A stretch of DNA of 8,946 nucleotides from Planctomycetota bacterium (GTDB lineage Bacteria > Planctomycetota > PLA2 > JAEUHO01), in NCBI GenBank assembly GCA_024639415.1, contig JAHEIK010000083.1, forward strand, positions 1-8,946, given 5' to 3'. Below the pieces are notes generated by a model, which was given only the letters and a program-made list of their open reading frames with translations, ran no database searches and was not told the origin of the DNA. Both the position numbers and the translations under genes were made by a program. This document shows, one piece after another, positions 5,514-8,946 of this stretch (positions are counted from its first letter, which is position 1; each line of letters begins with the position of its first letter).

Positions 5514-5611
5514 CGATGGCTTCTAGCCAGCTTTTCTCAGCACAGACGAAACGGCCCCCAAGGCCATTCTTCGGGGCGGGCGCCTCGCGAGGGTGGGGAG
5601 CCAGGAGACGC

Positions 5612-7336
5612 ATGAGCTACCGGTCCGATCGCCCTCTCATCGTGCAGAGCGACCGGAGCCTCCTCTTGGAGGTGGGCGGCGAGAACTACGCCGCTGCCCG
5701 TGACGCCATCGCGCCCTTCTGCGAGTTGGTCAAGAGCCCCGAGCACGTCCACACCTACCGCCTCACGCCCCTCTCCGTCTGGAACGCCGCCGCCGCGGGC
5801 GTCACGGCGGAGGCCATGGTGGAGGCGCTGAAGGGCCACAGCCGCTTCGAGGTGCCCGGCAACGTCATCCGCGACATCGAGGACCTCCACGCCCGCTACG
5901 GCCGGCTCCGCCTGGAGAAGGCCGAGAGTGGCGAGTTGTTCCTCAGTGCGAGCGACGAGACGCTACTGGACCAGGTGGCGCACGCCGCGCTGACCCGCGA
6001 CCTCGTTGGGGAGCGGCTCAACGGCAACCTGCCCGTGGCTGCCGAGAACCGCGGCGAGATCAAGCGAGCCCTCATCAAGCTGGGCTGGCCGGTGGAGGAC
6101 CTCGCCGGCTACGTCGACGGCGGGCCGCTCGAGGTCGCGCTTCGCGGCGCCCTGCCCAGCGGGGCCGACTTCGGTCTGCGGGACTACCAGCACGACGCCG
6201 TCGAGGTCTTCCACCGCGGCGGCTCCGCCCAGGGCGGCAGCGGCGTCATCGTGCTCCCCTGCGGAGCGGGCAAGACCATCGTCGGCATCGGCGCCATGGC
6301 GCGCATCGGGCGCAAGACGCTCATCCTCACGACGAACCACACTGCCGTGAACCAGTGGCGCCGCGAGCTGCTCGACAAGACCGAGCTCACCGAGGACGAC
6401 ATCGGCGAGTACACGGGCGTCGTCAAGGAAGTCCGCCCGGTCACGATCAGCACGTACCAGATCCTGACCTACCGCCGGCGCAAGACCGAGCCGTTCGTGC
6501 ACTTCGACCTCTTCAGTCGTAATGACTGGGGCCTCATCATCTACGACGAGGTGCACATGCTGCCCGCGCCCGTCTTCCGGGCTACAGCCGACATCCAGGC
6601 CACCCGGCGTCTGGGCCTCACAGCCACCCTCGTGCGCGAGGACGGCCACGAGGACGACGTGTTCACGCTCATCGGCCCCAAGCGCTTCGACGTGCCGTGG
6701 AAGGTGCTCGAGCGCAAGGGCTGGATCGCCGAGGCGCGCTGCCGCGAGGTACGCGTGCCGATGGAGGGTGAGCTGCGCAAGCGCTACGTGCTGGCCGACC
6801 AGCGGCAGCAGTTCCGGCTCGGCGCCGAGAATCCGGCCAAGCTCGAGGTGCTCGAGTCGTTGCTGCACGCCCACCGCGGCGACCTCGTGCTGGTGATCGG
6901 GCAGTACCTCGATCAGCTGGACAAGGTCGCGGAGCGCATCGGTGCACCGCTGATCACGGGCAAGACGCCCAAGGACGAGCGCATCGAGCTCTACGGCAAG
7001 TTCAGCTCGGGCGAGGATCCCGTGCTGATCGTGAGCAAGGTCGGCAACTTCGCCGTCGACCTGCCCGAAGCGCGCGTGATCATCCAGCTCTCCGGAACGT
7101 TCGGCTCGCGGCAGGAGGAGGCCCAGCGTCTCGGCCGCGTGCTGCGTCCCAAGGCCGATGGCCGCGGTGCGCGCTTCTACACCCTGGTCTCCGACGAATC
7201 GACGGAGCAGGACTTCGCCCAGCACCGGCAGCTCTTCCTCACGGAGCAGGGCTACGCATACGAGATCATGAATGCTGCGAGCGTCATCCGCGCCTGCCAC
7301 GAGGTGACCGCTACGCGTGACGGGAGCGACGCATGA
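5612..7336 (+). CDS. xpb: Bacterial XPB/ERCC3-type DNA repair helicase (SF2)
   Basis: 574 residues from the ATG at 5612, which has AGGAG 4 nt upstream and begins the family-like LIVQSDRSLLLEV segment. The frame runs up to 5306, but the extra 102 residues lack family similarity and cross the pspA promoter. Residues 1-185 are the N-terminal XPB regulatory region: HVHTYRLTPLSVWNA near 45-60, a RYGRLRLEK segment (95-103), and KLGWPVEDLAGYVDG near 155-170. The first helicase domain has a Q-motif-like GLRDYQHDAV (188-197), motif I LPCGAGKT (215-222), motif II DEVH (312-315), motif III LTATL (336-340), then the XPB signature RED (342-344). The second has SKVGNFAVDLPEA (475-487) and motif VI QRLGRVLRP (505-513). 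All catalytic motifs are intact. The family are ATP-dependent 3'-5' DNA translocases in repair and transcription. It closely recalls mycobacterial XPB and overlaps the next gene by 4 nt. Confidence 0.95.
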   Translation: MSYRSDRPLIVQSDRSLLLEVGGENYAAARDAIAPFCELVKSPEHVHTYRLTPLSVWNAAAAGVTAEAMVEALKGHSRFEVPGNVIRDIEDLHARYGRLRLEKAESGELFLSASDETLLDQVAHAALTRDLVGERLNGNLPVAAENRGEIKRALIKLGWPVEDLAGYVDGGPLEVALRGALPSGADFGLRDYQHDAVEVFHRGGSAQGGSGVIVLPCGAGKTIVGIGAMARIGRKTLILTTNHTAVNQWRRELLDKTELTEDDIGEYTGVVKEVRPVTISTYQILTYRRRKTEPFVHFDLFSRNDWGLIIYDEVHMLPAPVFRATADIQATRRLGLTATLVREDGHEDDVFTLIGPKRFDVPWKVLERKGWIAEARCREVRVPMEGELRKRYVLADQRQQFRLGAENPAKLEVLESLLHAHRGDLVLVIGQYLDQLDKVAERIGAPLITGKTPKDERIELYGKFSSGEDPVLIVSKVGNFAVDLPEARVIIQLSGTFGSRQEEAQRLGRVLRPKADGRGARFYTLVSDESTEQDFAQHRQLFLTEQGYAYEIMNAASVIRACHEVTATRDGSDA

Positions 7337-8946
7337 CGGGCGACGCTGCGGCCAGGAAGAAGGCGTCGAACGCGACGGCTCCCAAGAAGAGTGCTGCGAG
7401 GAAGCGAGCGAGCAACGGGCGCAAGGCCCGCGGCATCGCGCTGCGCAAGCACCTCCAGCACCTCCGCGTCGCCGAACTGCGCGACGTGATGACGTTCTGG
7501 AACGGAACCGAGCAGGTCAACGGCACCAAGCGCGACCTCGTGCAGGACCTCGAGCGCCTGATGTCCGAAGAGGGCACGGTCTACCGCCGTGTCCGCACGC
7601 TCACCCGCAAGGTCCTCGACGTCCTGCTGCTGTTGCTGCGGCGCGACAGCTTCGCGTCCGATCTGCCGGGGCTCTTCCAGCGCTTGCCCGGTGAGGAGGG
7701 CGTCCACCTCGAGTTCCACGAAGCCGAAGCCGGCCTGAAGGCACTCTTCCGCCGCGGCTTCCTCGCCGAGGTCGCCGACAAGAGCATGGCTGCCGCCGCG
7801 TCCAACGGCGCGGGCCGCGTGGTCTACACGGTGCCGGAAGAGCTGGGCTCGACGTTGACGAGCCTCTTCCGCGAAGAGACACGCACCATCGGCAGCGTGA
7901 TGTCGCTTGCCCAGCACGCCGCGGCCATCACGGCCACCGAGCGCGAGAAGCTACGCCAGACGTTCAGCTCCCTGTCGCCGGCCGCCGGTCCGCAGGATGC
8001 AGCGACCATCCTCGGCAGCGAGGGCTCGCCCGCACTGCTCGGGCGGCTCGATGAGGAGCAGAGCAAGGTCGCCGAGTACGTCATGGCCCGCCATGCGGGG
8101 TTCGTTACGCGTGCCGACTGGTCGCGTCGTCGCGTCCTGAAGGAGTACACCTGGGACCGCAAGGGCTGGGCCCAGGCGCTGGAGTCCGCAGGCGTCGGCA
8201 CGGTCGCACGCCTCTCCCTGAGTCAGTACGGCATCGCGTGCGACGACGAGGCCCTGGTGGTCTTCGATGAGGTGATCGAGGACTGGCTCGTGCGCGCGGC
8301 GCCCGAGGACCTGGGCGGGGCGGAGATCCTCAAGCCGGGCTGCGATCTCGTCGCGGACCTGTGCGCCTTCCTCGAGCACGTGCGGCGCAACCCCGTGCGT
8401 GTGAGCCGTACGGGCGAGGTCTACAAGGCCGGTCGCCGCAAGATCCAGGACGGCTTCATCTTCCGCGACAGCTTCCTCGCCGGGAAGGCCGAGATCTGGT
8501 CCGAGGTGTTCGGCGCGGCCGAGCATCTGACGCTGATCGGCACCGACGACGAGGGCTTCCTCGAGCTTCAGCCGGAGGCCGAGAAGTTCCTGCTGCTCCC
8601 GCTCGAAGAGAAGGTGCGCGAGCTGTACCGCCTGGCCATCGAGCAGGCGGGACCGCGGGGACGCAGCCTGCACCAGCACGAGCTGCGCAAGCTCGTGGCC
8701 GACGTGCTGCGCGAGCAGCCGGAGCGCTGGTTCCATGATCGCTCCTTGGCGACCCTCTGTCGCCACCGATACCTCGCCACGCTGGACGAGCGCGGCATCG
8801 AGGATCGCCACCGCGACCGGTTCTTCTCGGCCTACTTCTCGGGACGTGAGACGCCCGCCGATCTGCTCGATGAACTGGACTCGCACTGGCTGCGGCGCAT
8901 GTACGTCCTGGGCTTCCTCGAGGCCGCCGTGCGCGAGGACACGATC
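7333..8946 (+). CDS. XPB-partner protein, helicase-associated (Helicase_C_3-like) family, C-terminus beyond window
   Basis: The ATG at 7333 overlaps the XPB stop (ATGA), with GGGAG 6 nt upstream. The frame is open for 538 codons to the window end. Residues 8-35 are a Lys/Arg/Ala-rich basic tail. Residues about 44-76 (RVAELRDVMTFW, then NGTKRDLVQDLERL) resemble a SAP DNA-binding helix pair. Residues about 83-240 are helical, with winged-helix-like segments (EAGLKALFRRGFLAEV and YTVPEELGSTLTSLF). Residues 345-371 contain FLEHVRRNPVRVSRTGEVYK and then AGRRKI, resembling the R-x-x-P-x-R-V-x-x-x-G segment of helicase-associated proteins encoded beside XPB, such as mycobacterial Rv0862c. Family members run to roughly 700-800 residues with a C-terminal XPB/Ssl2-type domain, so about a third is missing here. 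No helicase ATPase motif is visible. Role: probably a DNA-binding or regulatory partner of XPB (inference). Confidence 0.85.
   Translation, partial: MTGDAAARKKASNATAPKKSAARKRASNGRKARGIALRKHLQHLRVAELRDVMTFWNGTEQVNGTKRDLVQDLERLMSEEGTVYRRVRTLTRKVLDVLLLLLRRDSFASDLPGLFQRLPGEEGVHLEFHEAEAGLKALFRRGFLAEVADKSMAAAASNGAGRVVYTVPEELGSTLTSLFREETRTIGSVMSLAQHAAAITATEREKLRQTFSSLSPAAGPQDAATILGSEGSPALLGRLDEEQSKVAEYVMARHAGFVTRADWSRRRVLKEYTWDRKGWAQALESAGVGTVARLSLSQYGIACDDEALVVFDEVIEDWLVRAAPEDLGGAEILKPGCDLVADLCAFLEHVRRNPVRVSRTGEVYKAGRRKIQDGFIFRDSFLAGKAEIWSEVFGAAEHLTLIGTDDEGFLELQPEAEKFLLLPLEEKVRELYRLAIEQAGPRGRSLHQHELRKLVADVLREQPERWFHDRSLATLCRHRYLATLDERGIEDRHRDRFFSAYFSGRETPADLLDELDSHWLRRMYVLGFLEAAVREDTI

Larger units (their letters stand above)
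5284..5611. other. Divergent intergenic control region between pspA and the XPB helicase
   Basis: This is the only gene-free stretch over 300 bp. It holds the pspA promoter and leader on its left side and the XPB leader with two overlapping candidate promoter elements on its right side. A 10-bp palindrome CCTCGCGAGG (5583-5592) lies 11 nt before the XPB ribosome site AGGAG (5603-5607). The middle (5346-5470) is GC-rich and includes GGGGCCCC (5406-5413); I see no further gene, RNA or terminator there. Reading frames from both flanking genes extend across it, but they overlap each other and the promoters and lack family-like sequence. Confidence 0.75.

Noticed and set aside
4408..5526. 372-codon plus-strand open frame opposite pspA
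   Set aside because: Antisense shadow of the PspA coiled coil; Leu/Gly/Val-rich artefact running through the pspA promoter.
5306..5611. Longer N-terminus for XPB (start at 5306)
   Set aside because: The extra 102 residues are Pro/Ser/Arg-rich without XPB similarity; ATG 5612 has AGGAG and begins the conserved N-terminal segment.
5284..5613. Longer N-terminus for PspA (start at 5613)
   Set aside because: The extension is not PspA-like, crosses the TTGACA-N17-GACAAT promoter and overlaps the divergent XPB start; ATG 5283 has a proper ribosome site and the amphipathic helix.
5963..7300. 445-codon minus-strand open frame opposite the XPB helicase
   Set aside because: XPB on the other strand has every SF2 motif; this frame is a GC-bias shadow.
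7951..8886. 311-codon minus-strand open frame in the right part of the window
   Set aside because: It lies opposite the uninterrupted 538-codon frame that starts at the ATGA overlap with XPB, and has shadow-type composition.

Overview
The window is high-GC, gene-dense bacterial chromosome with two divergent transcription units that share a 328 bp control region (5284-5611). The minus-strand unit reads leftwards from 5283 to beyond position 1. The plus-strand unit reads rightwards from 5612 to beyond 8946. High GC, a bacterial XPB-type helicase, and an ABC binding protein carrying an OmpA domain suggest a Gram-negative-type envelope, for example Myxococcota, Planctomycetota or a related uncultured lineage. 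This assignment is inference; no rRNA or marker gene is present. No tRNA, rRNA, IS element, phage gene or CRISPR array was seen.

Minus-strand unit, in order of transcription: a PspA/IM30 (ESCRT-III superfamily) membrane-stress protein (4534-5283); a two-domain AAA+ ATPase of Ycf46-like architecture (2531-4423, TTG start); a 96-residue acidic helical protein of unknown function (2216-2506); a membrane-anchored NMT1/SsuA-like ABC substrate-binding protein fused to a peptidoglycan-binding OmpA domain (329-2074); and the N-terminus of a NitT/TauT-type ABC permease (1-323, cut by the window edge). Spacings of 110, 24, 141 and 5 nt suggest an operon. It starts at a well-formed sigma-70-type promoter (perfect -35, 17 nt spacer, 4/6 -10) 34 bp upstream of pspA. 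The 110 and 141 nt gaps carry structure: two inverted repeats after pspA, then an 8-bp dyad plus a 12-bp tandem repeat whose transcript has nine G-runs (a potential RNA G-quadruplex) before the binding-protein gene.

Plus-strand unit: a complete bacterial XPB/ERCC3-type superfamily 2 helicase (5612-7336) overlaps by 4 nt (ATGA) a second gene (7333 to beyond the window end). That gene resembles the helicase-associated protein beside XPB in Mycobacterium and has a basic N-terminal tail and a SAP-like helix pair. Its frame stays open for all 538 codons to the edge.

Working model (inference): the left operon is an envelope-maintenance module in which a PspA polymer is remodelled by a dedicated AAA+ ATPase, as ESCRT-III is by Vps4. 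It is genetically linked to a peptidoglycan-tethered ABC importer and a small protein that may be an adaptor. The right operon is a DNA repair or transcription-coupled helicase pair. The link between the two halves may be only positional.
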